From: an uncultured Pseudomonadales bacterium
GTDB taxonomy: Bacteria > Pseudomonadota > Gammaproteobacteria > Pseudomonadales > Azotimanducaceae
Assembly (NCBI GenBank): GCA_958296025.1
Contig: OY282430.1
Coordinates: 868,001 to 932,000 of the forward strand
Reading direction: 5' to 3'
DNA length: 64,000 nucleotides
A program made the translations under genes and the position numbers. The stretch's first letter is position 1; each line of letters starts with the position of its first letter. This document shows positions 27,048 to 36,306 of this stretch, piece by piece. The notes under the pieces were generated by a model that had not been told where the DNA came from, made no database searches, and saw only the letters and a list, made by a program, of their open reading frames with translations.

Positions 27048-27812
27048 CTAAACTAGCGGCCCGCCGCCGTCGCAGTAGATGCGTTCGCCGGTGAGGTAGC
27101 TGTTCCTGTCCGAGACTAGGAAGCGCACCACGTTGGCCACGTCCTCCGGTTGGCACACCCGGCCGAAGGGCATGGCCTTGTCCAGGGTGCGCAGATCCTC
27201 CACCCCGGCCACGGCCCGCATCAGGCGGCGGCCCATCTCCGTCTCCACCAAGCCGGGGGCGACGATGTTGACGCGGATGCCGTGGGGCCGCTCCTCCTTG
27301 GCCAAGGTGCAGGCCAAGGCCTCCGCTGCGCATTTGCCCATGTTGTAGGGAGCGCCGTTGGCGCCGATGAACCTAGTGGCAGCGCTGGAGATCATGATGA
27401 TGTCGCCGCGGGTCTGCTCGCGCATTTTGGGGATGACCAGCCGCGACAGATGGTGCGGGCCGAAGGCATGGGTGGCGACGACGCGCAGCATCTCCGCTGG
27501 GTCCGTGTCCGCCACGGAATGGCCGCGGCTGGCGATGCCGGCGTTGTTGACCAGAATGCCCACCGGCCCCAACTCCGCTTCCACGGCGGCGACCATCTGC
27601 GCATCCTGCTGCGCATCATCCACGGAGGCTTGATAGGCGGCGGCGCGGCGGCCTAGGCGCTGGATGGCCGCCACCGCCTCGGCGGCGGCTTCTTGATCAC
27701 GGCGGTAGTTTACCGCCACATCGGCGCCGTCCTCCGCCAGCCCTAGGGCGATGGCCCGCCCAACGCCGCGGCCCGACCCCGTAACCAACGCTACCCGTCC
27801 TTGCAGCGACAT
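27048..27812 (-). CDS. SDR-family oxidoreductase (FabG-like)
   Basis: A 254-residue classical short-chain dehydrogenase. The cofactor loop is TGSGRGVG (11-18), NNAG follows at 89-92, and the catalytic set is S142 or S143 with Y156-N-M-G-K160. VNYRRD after strand 2 (Arg-rich) favours NADP. It would act on a 3-oxo- or 3-hydroxyacyl substrate. It lies 3 bp downstream of the PaaG-like crotonase gene on the same strand, so the pair forms a small beta-oxidation-type operon, ending convergently with liuA. Confidence 0.88.
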   Translation of the reverse strand: MSLQGRVALVTGSGRGVGRAIALGLAEDGADVAVNYRRDQEAAAEAVAAIQRLGRRAAAYQASVDDAQQDAQMVAAVEAELGPVGILVNNAGIASRGHSVADTDPAEMLRVVATHAFGPHHLSRLVIPKMREQTRGDIIMISSAATRFIGANGAPYNMGKCAAEALACTLAKEERPHGIRVNIVAPGLVETEMGRRLMRAVAGVEDLRTLDKAMPFGRVCQPEDVANVVRFLVSDRNSYLTGERIYCDGGGPLV

Positions 27813-27815
27813 CGC

Positions 27816-28598
27816 TCAATTCCCCTGAAACTTGGCTGTGCGCTTCTCCAGAAAGGCTTGCAGGCCCTCCCGGAAGTCCTCAGTCTGCCCGGCTTGGCTT
27901 TGCAGCCGCGCCTCCAAGTCCAGCTGCTGTTCGTAGGAGTTGTGCCAAGTGTTCCAATACGCCCTGCGGATCAAGCCCAACGAGCGGGGGCCGTCCGCCA
28001 ACCGGCCGGCGATGGCCATCGCGCCTTCCATGAGGGCGTCGTTGTCTTCAAACAGGCGGTTCACCAAACCCCATTCCCGGGCTTGCTCCGCCGGCAGGCG
28101 CTCCGCCAGCAGGGAAAGCTCCATGGCCCGCCCCCAGCCGATCAGGCGCGGCAGCATGAAGGTGGCGCCGCCGTCCGGCACCAAGCCGATGCGGGCGAAC
28201 GCCTGCAGGAAGTAGGCGCTCTTTTGGGCACAGACGATGTCGCCGACCAGCGCAACACTCATGCCCACTCCGGCGGCAACCCCGTTGACGGCGGTGACGA
28301 TGGGAATTTCCAAGTCCCGCATGTTCAGCAGCAACGGATGGATCTTGCTGCGCAGGCCGTCCCCGGCGCGAGGGCGGGGTTCGTTGCCGCCCCGTTCCTG
28401 AAGATTGGCACCAGCGGAAAAGCCCCGGCCAACTCCGGTCAACAACAGGCAGCGAGCGCCGTTGGCCGGGTCCTTGACCTCTTCAACCGCATCAATGAGC
28501 TCCTCCGTCATCTGGCTGCCGATGGCGTTGAGCACCTCCGGGTGATTGAACTTGAGGACGGCCACCTTGCCGTTGAAATTCAGCAGTATGCGCTGCAT
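27816..28598 (-). CDS. enoyl-CoA hydratase/isomerase, PaaG-like
   Basis: A 260-residue crotonase. The oxyanion hole is FSAGANL and NGVAAGVGMSVAL. Where hydratases have two glutamates this protein has non-acidic residues at the first site and an aspartate in GLVPDGGATFMLPR, the pattern of PaaG-type isomerases acting in phenylacetate breakdown and of related delta-isomerases. Thus isomerase is more likely than hydratase. It is co-transcribed with the SDR gene. No other paa gene is in the window, so the pathway is open. Confidence 0.87.
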   Translation of the reverse strand: MQRILLNFNGKVAVLKFNHPEVLNAIGSQMTEELIDAVEEVKDPANGARCLLLTGVGRGFSAGANLQERGGNEPRPRAGDGLRSKIHPLLLNMRDLEIPIVTAVNGVAAGVGMSVALVGDIVCAQKSAYFLQAFARIGLVPDGGATFMLPRLIGWGRAMELSLLAERLPAEQAREWGLVNRLFEDNDALMEGAMAIAGRLADGPRSLGLIRRAYWNTWHNSYEQQLDLEARLQSQAGQTEDFREGLQAFLEKRTAKFQGN

Positions 28599-28621
28599 CG
28601 GGATCCTCCGCGAAAAAGGCG

Positions 28622-28792
28622 ACTCTACCCGAAAAGGCGGGGTGGGGAACAGCCGATCTTGCCGCAGCAGCAGGCATCACCAACTCTCAGTTGTCCGCCA
28701 TCGAGAATGGCGAAAGCAGCGGATCTGTGGCCACCATCGGTCCGATGCAGCGCGGCAACAAAAATCGGCCAAGTGGGCGGGGTCACTGTTGA
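28622..28792 (+). pseudogene. relic of an Xre-type helix-turn-helix protein
   Basis: In the gap between the defence operon and the crotonase gene, the plus strand reads DLAAAAGITNSQLSAIENG and then SGSVATIG before a stop at 28790. This is a recognisable HTH_3 core (helices 2-3 and the ENG turn) but without start codon, ribosome-binding site or the rest of the domain, and its end overlaps the last codons of the DUF499 gene. I take it as the remains of a regulator or toxin-antitoxin gene cut off when the defence operon was inserted or trimmed. Confidence 0.5.
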
Positions 28793-31554
28793 CGGACACG
28801 AACCATTTGGCTGACACCAAGGTCGGCCAACGCCTGTTCGACTTCAGCCATCAAGTTCGGCGCGAAGTCGGCATCCACGCTGACTGAGAAGTCGATGCCG
28901 ATTTGCAAGTCCTTCCCGGATCGCAGCTTCGGCAGCACCTTGGTTCCCAGTCGGTTCCAAACTTCGGGCGGGATGGTTCCGGTTAGGCGGAGTGTTGTCT
29001 TCTTTGCGCCAGCGCCCGGCTGGGTGGGCGTTTCGGGAGTTGGCGCCGTCACCGGTTTGGGTGCTGTTTCTGGGGTTGGCGGCGGTGCTGGCGGCGGTTG
29101 TTGCGGCGGCGACCTTAGCTGCTCCGCCTTGGCCTTCGCCAGCAAAAACACGTCCTTCTCGAACGCCACTTCCTCCGGCTGGACCGGCAGCCCATGCCAG
29201 AAGCGCTCGAAGCCGCCGTTCGGCACCGAACCGGAGGCCAAGCCGAAATCGCCACGGCCCACGAACTCGACAATCTGCCGGCGCAAAACGGCGTCTGGGT
29301 CGCTTAGCCGCGTGAGCGACCCATCCAGAAAGCTCTGGCGCAGGCTGGTCAGGGGCCAAGCACCGCTGTCCTTGAACGCCGGTGGCCAGTGCCGCTGAAT
29401 GTAGCCGGCACCCACGCTCTCGTTCAGTAGCGCCTCCGCCTTCAACGCGCCGATCACCCGCCCAGCTAAGGTTTCGCTGCCGCTCGAATGGCCGGCGCCT
29501 AGATCGATCACTTTCAGCCCATGTTTTTCCTGATGGTCGCTTAACGCGACGAAGCGGTAGCTAGCCCAGACTTCCTCCCTCGCCGCATCCTGGGCCGCCT
29601 TTAGCTGCGCCTGCACTTCGGCGCGGTCCGAACGGTCGTGTTCCACGCCCAGCACACCGTCCGCCAGTTCCTTCGCAACCCGCTGCCAAGCCAGCCAGAG
29701 TTCGACTTTCTGGCGCAGTTCCTTGCCCGGCTTCTTGGCGCACCACACCAGCGAACCGGGGTAAAGCCGGGGGGAACGGCCTCTGCGCCGCGTCCACTCG
29801 CCGATGCGTTGGAGCAGGCTGCCGCCATCCGTCCATTCGCTGTCTGGATCCAGCACCACTAGAGCGAGACGCGGGGAGTCCGCCACCGCGGCGCTATCGC
29901 TTGGAAACAAGACAATGGGGATATCGGCCCCGGTCTTGAAGCCGTCCTCCACCAGCTTGCGGGTCGCCGGCTTGATCTCGGTTTCTTCATCCAAGGAGGC
30001 GCGCCGGTCGCTGACCACCTTCTTCAGCGTCGCCTGATGGTGAATGAGAAAGCCGTCTGTGCCCACCTTGCGAATGAAGAACGCGGCGGCTTCCAAGGCG
30101 GCAGCGGCGTTGTCGATGGTGGTGGTGTCCACCTCGGGCTCGCCGAGCGCGAAGCGCAACTCCGGCAAGTGGGCCACCTTATCGACCTGCCCGCCGGAGG
30201 ACTCGAAGAGGATGGCGGCGCCGACGCGCTGATGAATGTCCCGCAACGGGCCAGTGGCATCCGCGTCCAAGGGCTGCGCATGGGCCGCCGGCCCGGCGAT
30301 GTCCGCGGCGATGGCCGTGTCCAGCCGCGTTTCGGCCAACTGCCCCAGAACGACGGCGCGGAATTCCGGTATGTGCAGGGGAGCGGAGCCGAGAGTGATC
30401 AGTGGCTCCGTTCGCGCCCGCTGGAAGTGTTCACGGGCGGCCCAGGAAATCCATTGGGCCAGCATGGCCAGTGCCCCGCGGGTCTGCTGGAACTGCGGCA
30501 GCGCCCGCCACTTGCGCTGAAACACGGACAAGGTAGCGGGATGGAAGGGATAGCAGGCATCGAACCGGCTGCGCAGGAACTCCCGGGCCTTGGCTTCCGT
30601 GGTGGCGGAGTCCACCGCCAGCCACTCGGGCGGCAGGCGGGCCGTGCGCTCGAAGCACCAGTCCGCGTAGGTTTTGGCAACCCGTTTGCGCAGACGCTCC
30701 TTGCCGAGATCCTCAAATAGACGGCGGCGCACCACCTCGCTGATCTCAGATTCGTCATTGGCGATCAGATCCCGGGCCACTCGTCGCACCACCTTGGTGA
30801 TCCGCTCTTGCCATTGTTGGTCCCAGTCCGTCATCTCCACTTGGCTGCGCGGTAGGCTGATGACCGCGGCGGCATGGGAGGTGCCGGTGACGGCCACGGT
30901 GAGGTTCTGAATGAAGGCGTGGAAGCCCTCCGCCAGGTTGCGGTGGCGGTTGACGAAGTTCAGCACCTCGTCGAACAGCAGCAGCACGGGAGCTTGCGCC
31001 GCCGCGAACACCTTGGCCAGGGATTCAGTGCCCGGCGGCGCGGTCTTGGCGGCGGCACCGAGGGCGGCAACGCCCCGCTCGCCAGCGAGTTGCCGGGCGA
31101 GATCGATCCACGGATTCTCCCGCCCTTCGCCAGGGTCCCAGGCGTTGCCGACGAACACGCCGACGCGGGCGGCCGGCGCTTGCGCGACGCCAGCTTGAGT
31201 GAGCAAGTCCGCAACGCCCGGCAGCTTGGCGGCCTTGGCCCCGGCGTTGGCGAGGTGATAAAGGAAAGCCAGCGTGTGCGTCTTGCCGCCGCCGAACTGG
31301 GTGATGAGGGTGAGCACCGGCGCACTGTTCTCCGTTCGCCCGGCCAGCCGGCGCAGCACCATGCCAGTGTGCTCCGTCAGCGCCCGCGTGAAGCAGGTGC
31401 GGGCGAAGAACTCCGAAGGATCGCGGTAGTCCTTCGGCGCGGTGCCCGCGACCACCTGCTCCAAGGCGATGGCGAACTCGTCCGGACTGAACGAACGGCC
31501 CTCGCGCACCTCCTGGCGCAGGGTGACGACTTTGTACCAAGGGTCAAGTGCCAT
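28783..31554 (-). CDS. DUF499-domain ATPase (COG1483 type), last gene of the defence operon
   Basis: A 923-residue protein beginning MALDPWYKVVTLRQEVREGR, the standard opening of DUF499 proteins. The P-loop is ITQFGGGKTHTL (84-95, GGGKT as the core) and Walker B is LLLFDE (191-196). The middle carries the long helical DUF499 region; a proline-rich linker (about residues 820-850) leads to a small C-terminal alpha/beta domain. ATG 31554 is supported by GGGAG 9 nt upstream and sits 5 bp after the DUF4276 stop. DUF499 ATPases recur with DUF1156 methyltransferases in predicted defence loci; the mechanism is not known to me. Here it probably acts as the motor or sensor of the methyltransferase complex. 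Confidence 0.88.
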   Translation of the reverse strand: MALDPWYKVVTLRQEVREGRSFSPDEFAIALEQVVAGTAPKDYRDPSEFFARTCFTRALTEHTGMVLRRLAGRTENSAPVLTLITQFGGGKTHTLAFLYHLANAGAKAAKLPGVADLLTQAGVAQAPAARVGVFVGNAWDPGEGRENPWIDLARQLAGERGVAALGAAAKTAPPGTESLAKVFAAAQAPVLLLFDEVLNFVNRHRNLAEGFHAFIQNLTVAVTGTSHAAAVISLPRSQVEMTDWDQQWQERITKVVRRVARDLIANDESEISEVVRRRLFEDLGKERLRKRVAKTYADWCFERTARLPPEWLAVDSATTEAKAREFLRSRFDACYPFHPATLSVFQRKWRALPQFQQTRGALAMLAQWISWAAREHFQRARTEPLITLGSAPLHIPEFRAVVLGQLAETRLDTAIAADIAGPAAHAQPLDADATGPLRDIHQRVGAAILFESSGGQVDKVAHLPELRFALGEPEVDTTTIDNAAAALEAAAFFIRKVGTDGFLIHHQATLKKVVSDRRASLDEETEIKPATRKLVEDGFKTGADIPIVLFPSDSAAVADSPRLALVVLDPDSEWTDGGSLLQRIGEWTRRRGRSPRLYPGSLVWCAKKPGKELRQKVELWLAWQRVAKELADGVLGVEHDRSDRAEVQAQLKAAQDAAREEVWASYRFVALSDHQEKHGLKVIDLGAGHSSGSETLAGRVIGALKAEALLNESVGAGYIQRHWPPAFKDSGAWPLTSLRQSFLDGSLTRLSDPDAVLRRQIVEFVGRGDFGLASGSVPNGGFERFWHGLPVQPEEVAFEKDVFLLAKAKAEQLRSPPQQPPPAPPPTPETAPKPVTAPTPETPTQPGAGAKKTTLRLTGTIPPEVWNRLGTKVLPKLRSGKDLQIGIDFSVSVDADFAPNLMAEVEQALADLGVSQMVRVRQQ

Positions 31555-31559
31555 CGCAT

Positions 31560-32198
31560 TCACTCCCTTTGTTCGGCAATTCGTTCGTCTGAGGATCCCA
31601 GCGCCTCCAGCCGCGTCAGCCACGCATGAAATCTGGGGCAAGTGTCACGCATGGCTTGCAGTCCCACTTCCGACGCGACTATGGCACCACCAACGATCTT
31701 GTCGTAGCCCGGCACTATCGCAGCAATGCGCTTGCTAGGCGCAGCATCAGGATTGTCGTCTATGTCTTCGGGTGCGAAGCGCGACTGAATCGCCGTTAGC
31801 AGCTCAACGCGTTCCTGCGGCACGTCGATCGCGGCGAACGCCTTAGTGTCGGCAAACAAAAGCGCCTCGAACTCGTGTTTTTGCACATAGGGAATCACCT
31901 TCCGCTCGTCCCACGCCCGGCGAATGTGCGACCGCATCTGTTGTCGAACGCTCTTCTCCAACTCAGCGGCCGTCGCGGTTTCCTTATCGCGGAAGCCGTA
32001 GAAGTCCACCAAGGAGGTCACCACATCGAAGGATGGGTACAGATTAGCCATGGCTCGCGCAAGACGTTGAACGCTGACGTTGCCGCCCATCAAAATCGGC
32101 GTCGGCTCGACTTTCCAATTCCTGAGATGGTCGGCCAGAACCCAATTGACGAACTCTCGCTCGGTCTGTCCCTCCGCGACAACACCCAAGCGCTTCAA
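31560..32198 (-). CDS. DUF4276 protein (TOPRIM-like), first copy
   Basis: A 212-residue protein. I start it at TTG 32198, which overlaps the TGA of the AAA gene (TTGA) with a GGGGG run 5 nt upstream and gives the usual opening KRLGVVAEGQTEREFV; an in-frame ATG at 32228 would reach 34 bases into the upstream gene. DUF4276 proteins resemble TOPRIM-type nuclease domains: E in the AEGQTE turn and D in SLVDFYGF are the likely metal ligands, and KHEFEALLFAD is a further conserved block. It pairs with the upstream AAA ATPase, as ATPase and nuclease parts are joined in OLD-family proteins. A nuclease role is inference. Confidence 0.85.
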   Translation of the reverse strand: MKRLGVVAEGQTEREFVNWVLADHLRNWKVEPTPILMGGNVSVQRLARAMANLYPSFDVVTSLVDFYGFRDKETATAAELEKSVRQQMRSHIRRAWDERKVIPYVQKHEFEALLFADTKAFAAIDVPQERVELLTAIQSRFAPEDIDDNPDAAPSKRIAAIVPGYDKIVGGAIVASEVGLQAMRDTCPRFHAWLTRLEALGSSDERIAEQRE

Positions 32199-33328
32199 GG
32201 ATACCCCCCAAGTACATTCTTCCACCACAGTTCGCCCGTCGAGTATTCTTCCAGCCAGTGGCTGAAGTCGCCTTGATTCAAGCGGTTCGCTTCTGTTCTT
32301 CCATTACGCATGTGCAGCACGACGATCTCGTCGAGGCTGAATGCGTCCACGAAGTGCGGCGACTGCGTGGCCACGATGACCTGTCGTTTTCGGGCCAAGA
32401 TCCTCACCATGTGGGAGACCAGCGAAACAGCGAATGGGTGTAGGCCCAACTCTGGCTCGTCCAGCAGGATGACTCCGGGGAGCATTTCATCTGGCAGATT
32501 CAACAAGGTGACGAGGCAGAAGCAACGAAGCGTTCCATCGGACGTCAGGTGCGGGCTCATGGTCTTATCCGTGTTCTGGGGTCGCCACTTCAGTATTGTC
32601 TTTCCGTAGTCCACCTCGAGAACGAAATCGTCGAACTCCGGCATTACGCGCTTTACATGCGTACAAATCAGTCGGTACCTAGGGAGGTCCATCACTCTCA
32701 GTCGCAGGAGGACCGATGCCAGGTTGCCGCCGTGGGAAAGGAGGCGGTGATTGTCTTCAACATCCCACCGTTTATGGATTGGAGAATCGCCAGACGTGTC
32801 GTGGAATTGATAGTGCGAGCAGTCTCTTAAGAAGTCTGCTGCGACCCTGGCTCGCCAGTCCGATTTCGGCGAGTGCGAGACGGAGTAGAAGCCGGACTCG
32901 GCACCGCCCGCGTAGGGGCCGTAGTTCAAGCCACCCCGTCCATCGGCTGGCGTAAAGTGGAACTCTTCCTTGGCAACCGTAAGCATGTCTGTACTGGCGG
33001 GCATGAGTGTAAATGACAGTTCATTAACGCCCAAGCCGGTGTGGAACGATACGATGGTGTCGATCTGCCTTGTCTGCCTTTGGCCGCCGAACAAGTGGTC
33101 GTCAGCGCCGCCCCGCCGAAGGATGAAGTGCGCCAAGCGGTGATGAAACATCTCCCTCAACATCTCGAACAGACGCAGGACGTTAGATTTGCCTGCGCCG
33201 TTGGCACCGAGAAGCACCATAGGGTTGGGGATGTTGTCCAGCTTCACGTCCGCAAGGGAGCGGAAACCCTTGATGTGGATGGACTCGATCCGGCTAGGCT
33301 CGGTCATTTCGGCTCCGCTTGGAGTCAT
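32195..33328 (-). CDS. AAA ATPase (AAA_21/ABC-like), first copy
   Basis: A 377-residue ABC-type ATPase. HIKGFRSLADVKL is the typical start, with Walker A GANGAGKS (41-48), the signature-like TSDGTLRCF, Walker B VILLDEPELGLHP and the H-loop in VIVATQSPHFVDAF. There is no coiled-coil arm as in SMC proteins, so it belongs with the ATPases of two-gene conflict systems. Its ATG overlaps the stop of the DUF1156 gene (33325-33328) and its stop overlaps the DUF4276 start. The base composition here (32.2-33.3 kb) is lower in GC than that of the flanking operon genes, suggesting separate acquisition. Confidence 0.88.
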   Translation of the reverse strand: MTPSGAEMTEPSRIESIHIKGFRSLADVKLDNIPNPMVLLGANGAGKSNVLRLFEMLREMFHHRLAHFILRRGGADDHLFGGQRQTRQIDTIVSFHTGLGVNELSFTLMPASTDMLTVAKEEFHFTPADGRGGLNYGPYAGGAESGFYSVSHSPKSDWRARVAADFLRDCSHYQFHDTSGDSPIHKRWDVEDNHRLLSHGGNLASVLLRLRVMDLPRYRLICTHVKRVMPEFDDFVLEVDYGKTILKWRPQNTDKTMSPHLTSDGTLRCFCLVTLLNLPDEMLPGVILLDEPELGLHPFAVSLVSHMVRILARKRQVIVATQSPHFVDAFSLDEIVVLHMRNGRTEANRLNQGDFSHWLEEYSTGELWWKNVLGGYP

Positions 33329-36297
33329 CTTGGCACGGCCAGTAGCATAGCATCTAGCAGGCGCTTTTCCTGGCTACCGCGGGGGTACAGGGCGGAGAGG
33401 GCGTTGGCGAGGCCCAGGAAAGCCGGGCCGCGCTCCTGCTCGGCGACGACGAGCGCTCGCAGGGCGCTGGCGTGGCCGCTGGACTGCAACAGCATGGCGG
33501 CGTGCAGGCGGTCCAGCGTGGTGGCGTTCAATGTTTGGAGTTCGGCATCTTCGTTTAGGAGGGATTTGCGACGCGGGCGCTTCGGGGCAAGGCTGCGATC
33601 GCCCTCGGGGAACAGCGAGAGCTGACGGTTGGGGTTGGCGTCGCTCTCTATCCAGTCGGCGGCAGTGGCGGTGCCTTCTTCGCCGAACAGCGCCTTGACC
33701 CGCTCCGCCACCGGCAGCAGCCGGACAACGCCCTTGGCCTGAGCGATGATGCGGCCCGTCCAAGCGCCTAGGTCAATGCCCATGGGCTGGGAAAAGCGGC
33801 GCACCACGTCGAACGGCAGGCTGAAGCCCTTGGCGGCAACCTTCTGCACGGCGTCATCGTCCTGCGCGTCGTCTGCATCATCGGCGGCGGGCACCTCGGT
33901 GCTTTGCAGCGTCCACAGGAACAGCGCCGTCAGGCGGGCGTCCTCCTCCAATGCACCTTCCAAGGCGGCGTCCGCGTTTGCTTCCGCGGTGCCGAGCACT
34001 TGCTGCAAGGCCGAGCGCCCGACGACTTCCCACACTTTCTCCAGATACTCCGCCAGCGCGACCTCTCGGCCATCGGTGGTTTCCACGGCGCGGTAGCGGC
34101 TGTAGATTTCGAGGGCCGGGCCGACGCAGGCGAACACCAAATCGGCACCGCGCACGCCTTCGCCTTGCAAGCGGTGCATCCAGTCGGCGACGCGCTTGGG
34201 GAGTTCGCGCAGGACGTCGGCCCAATCGCCGACGGGGGCGTCTTCGGGACGGGGACGGCAGATTAGGTGGACGCTGGTGGCGAGGGCGGCTGTTTCGCGA
34301 GCATTGAGCCTCGTGCCCATCTCTGTAGCTACTGGCCACGAGCCAGTGATCGTCCACCCGCCCCGGATCATGCCGGACAACAGTGCCTCCCAACCTTCAG
34401 TTGATTTGTGAGCGAAGACAACAGAACCGATACCATCGTCTTGGAGCACACGACGGCCCTCGGTGAAACCGACGGACAGACAGTTTTCGTAAAACACCCT
34501 ATCTTTGTATTCCCCCTGACCTATCTCTACGCTATCGCATTGCACGACTTCGCGGTACTTTGGAGAGAGTGCATTATTTTTGTCGAACGGATCACGCAAC
34601 AAAGGTAATTCAGGAAGCGCACGCTTTAACCACACGAGGAAGAAGTCCGATAGATCGGCGTAAGGGATAGCATCATAGTATGGTGGGTCAGTAAACCACA
34701 CACCGGCAACTTGGTCAGGCAATGGATGGTTAGTCGCATCAGCAAGCTGTATTTGTGCGGACCCTCGGCTCCGCGCCAAGTCGGCCACATCACTAACCAA
34801 GCTATACCCGCTTTTCCAATTTCCCGGTGCGTCAGCTATAACTACGACTTCAGCGAAGTCCCAGACCATAGGAATTGCTTGACGACCAAATGTATGTTGC
34901 ATTTTTTCGGCGACAGCATTCCATCGGGTGCAAGACATGCTGCTCATTACGACTCGATTGAACGCACATGCAAATACCCGATCTATATCTGCAATAGAAC
35001 TTTGGATAATGGTGAGTAGCCGAACCAACGCGACTTTCTGTCGCACCGCAAACAAATCGCCAAATGTCGCCATGTTGTACAAGGGGAGTTGACTGCCGAC
35101 AGCCCGGTGTGTACCCCTAGCCGGGGTGGGTTCGTCCGGCACTGGACAAAGCCCGCGCCTGCCGCCCCTCTCCCACTCGCCAAGAAGTTGGGCAAGCTGC
35201 AACTTTGCCTTCCGCACCGCCGCGTAGTCTGCTTCGGTCGGTAACCGATAGTGACGCCCCGTCTCACCCGGTCTGAGCGTCACCACCGCCGTCATCCGCG
35301 CCCCGCCGATTCGCTCTCCCGCCTCGTTGAAGATCGCGTCCGCGCCACCGCGCTGTTCGCTGAGTTGCAACCGCACCCGGTCCGGCGGCAACACCGTGCC
35401 GCAGCATAGACAGGTCGCCTTGGCGCGGCTCACCGTGCCGGTGTGAACATCGCTCTCCGCTGTCGGCGCGAATACCTCGAACACCACCTGCGGCGGACTG
35501 CCGTCGCGCCGGACCACGCTTGGTCGCAGCGCCCGCTTGCGCTTCTCCTTCTTGCACAGCCAGAAGGAGCGCATCAGCGGAATCTCCGCGCCGCAGTTCG
35601 GCGCCTCGCAGCGCACCGTGCGCGCCCACAGGTAGGCGATGGGCGTCGCGCCATCCGGATCCTTCGGGTAGAGGTCGGCGAGTTCCTGCTCCGCCTGCTC
35701 CTTGATCTGCCGCCCCGCCTCGCGCAGCTCCTCCGCCAGCTTGGGGCCGTGGCGGGGAATGTCCTCCAGCATCACCTTTAGGATCAGGCAGGCCACCGGA
35801 TTTAGGTCGCTGGCGAACGCCTCGCAGCCCACCCGCAACGCCTCAAGGGGAATGGAGCCGCCGCCAGCGAACGGGTCCACCACCAAGGGCGGCTCCTCGC
35901 CGTGTGCCGCCTTCACCAGGGCACGACTGGCCCTGAGGTACGCAGGATTGGCGGCCTCATCCCAGTTGGAGAAGTCCGCGATGAACTTCAGCAGGATGCG
36001 CCGCAGCCCTTCATCCGATTCGATGGCACCCGTCCATCCCCGCACCCGCCCGTGCATGGCAAGCAGAATCCGCCGCGCCTCGTCCTTGAACGCCGCCGGA
36101 CAATCGGCATCGCACGGGTCCGGCAGCAGCAGCGCCATCAGCACCGCCCGCGATGAAGCCAACGGCCGCCGCGCCCACCACAGGTGCAGCGTGGAGGGAT
36201 GTCCATGCCGAATGGACTTCTCCCGCACCGCATGCCGCGACACCTCCGCGATGGGAAAGTCCACCTCAGCCAAGCGCTTGCATAGCTTGGGGATCAT
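33325..36297 (-). CDS. DUF1156 adenine-type DNA methyltransferase (COG1743)
   Basis: A 990-residue methyltransferase. The N-terminal DUF1156 block is clear (HPSTLHLWWARRPLASSRA, residues 34-52). SAM motif I is VVDPFAGGGSIPLEAL (139-154), a Zn-ribbon follows (CEAPNCGAEIP and CLCCGTVLP), and the catalytic motif is DPPYY (about 536-540), of the N6-adenine/N4-cytosine beta type. The C-terminal third is helical and binds a VRRFSQPMGIDLGAW segment. It should modify host DNA as the self-mark of the operon. The start is ATG 36297, 9 bp after the second DUF4276 gene. Confidence 0.92.
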   Translation of the reverse strand: MIPKLCKRLAEVDFPIAEVSRHAVREKSIRHGHPSTLHLWWARRPLASSRAVLMALLLPDPCDADCPAAFKDEARRILLAMHGRVRGWTGAIESDEGLRRILLKFIADFSNWDEAANPAYLRASRALVKAAHGEEPPLVVDPFAGGGSIPLEALRVGCEAFASDLNPVACLILKVMLEDIPRHGPKLAEELREAGRQIKEQAEQELADLYPKDPDGATPIAYLWARTVRCEAPNCGAEIPLMRSFWLCKKEKRKRALRPSVVRRDGSPPQVVFEVFAPTAESDVHTGTVSRAKATCLCCGTVLPPDRVRLQLSEQRGGADAIFNEAGERIGGARMTAVVTLRPGETGRHYRLPTEADYAAVRKAKLQLAQLLGEWERGGRRGLCPVPDEPTPARGTHRAVGSQLPLYNMATFGDLFAVRQKVALVRLLTIIQSSIADIDRVFACAFNRVVMSSMSCTRWNAVAEKMQHTFGRQAIPMVWDFAEVVVIADAPGNWKSGYSLVSDVADLARSRGSAQIQLADATNHPLPDQVAGVWFTDPPYYDAIPYADLSDFFLVWLKRALPELPLLRDPFDKNNALSPKYREVVQCDSVEIGQGEYKDRVFYENCLSVGFTEGRRVLQDDGIGSVVFAHKSTEGWEALLSGMIRGGWTITGSWPVATEMGTRLNARETAALATSVHLICRPRPEDAPVGDWADVLRELPKRVADWMHRLQGEGVRGADLVFACVGPALEIYSRYRAVETTDGREVALAEYLEKVWEVVGRSALQQVLGTAEANADAALEGALEEDARLTALFLWTLQSTEVPAADDADDAQDDDAVQKVAAKGFSLPFDVVRRFSQPMGIDLGAWTGRIIAQAKGVVRLLPVAERVKALFGEEGTATAADWIESDANPNRQLSLFPEGDRSLAPKRPRRKSLLNEDAELQTLNATTLDRLHAAMLLQSSGHASALRALVVAEQERGPAFLGLANALSALYPRGSQEKRLLDAMLLAVPR

Positions 36298-36306
36298 GGA
36301 CGCTTG

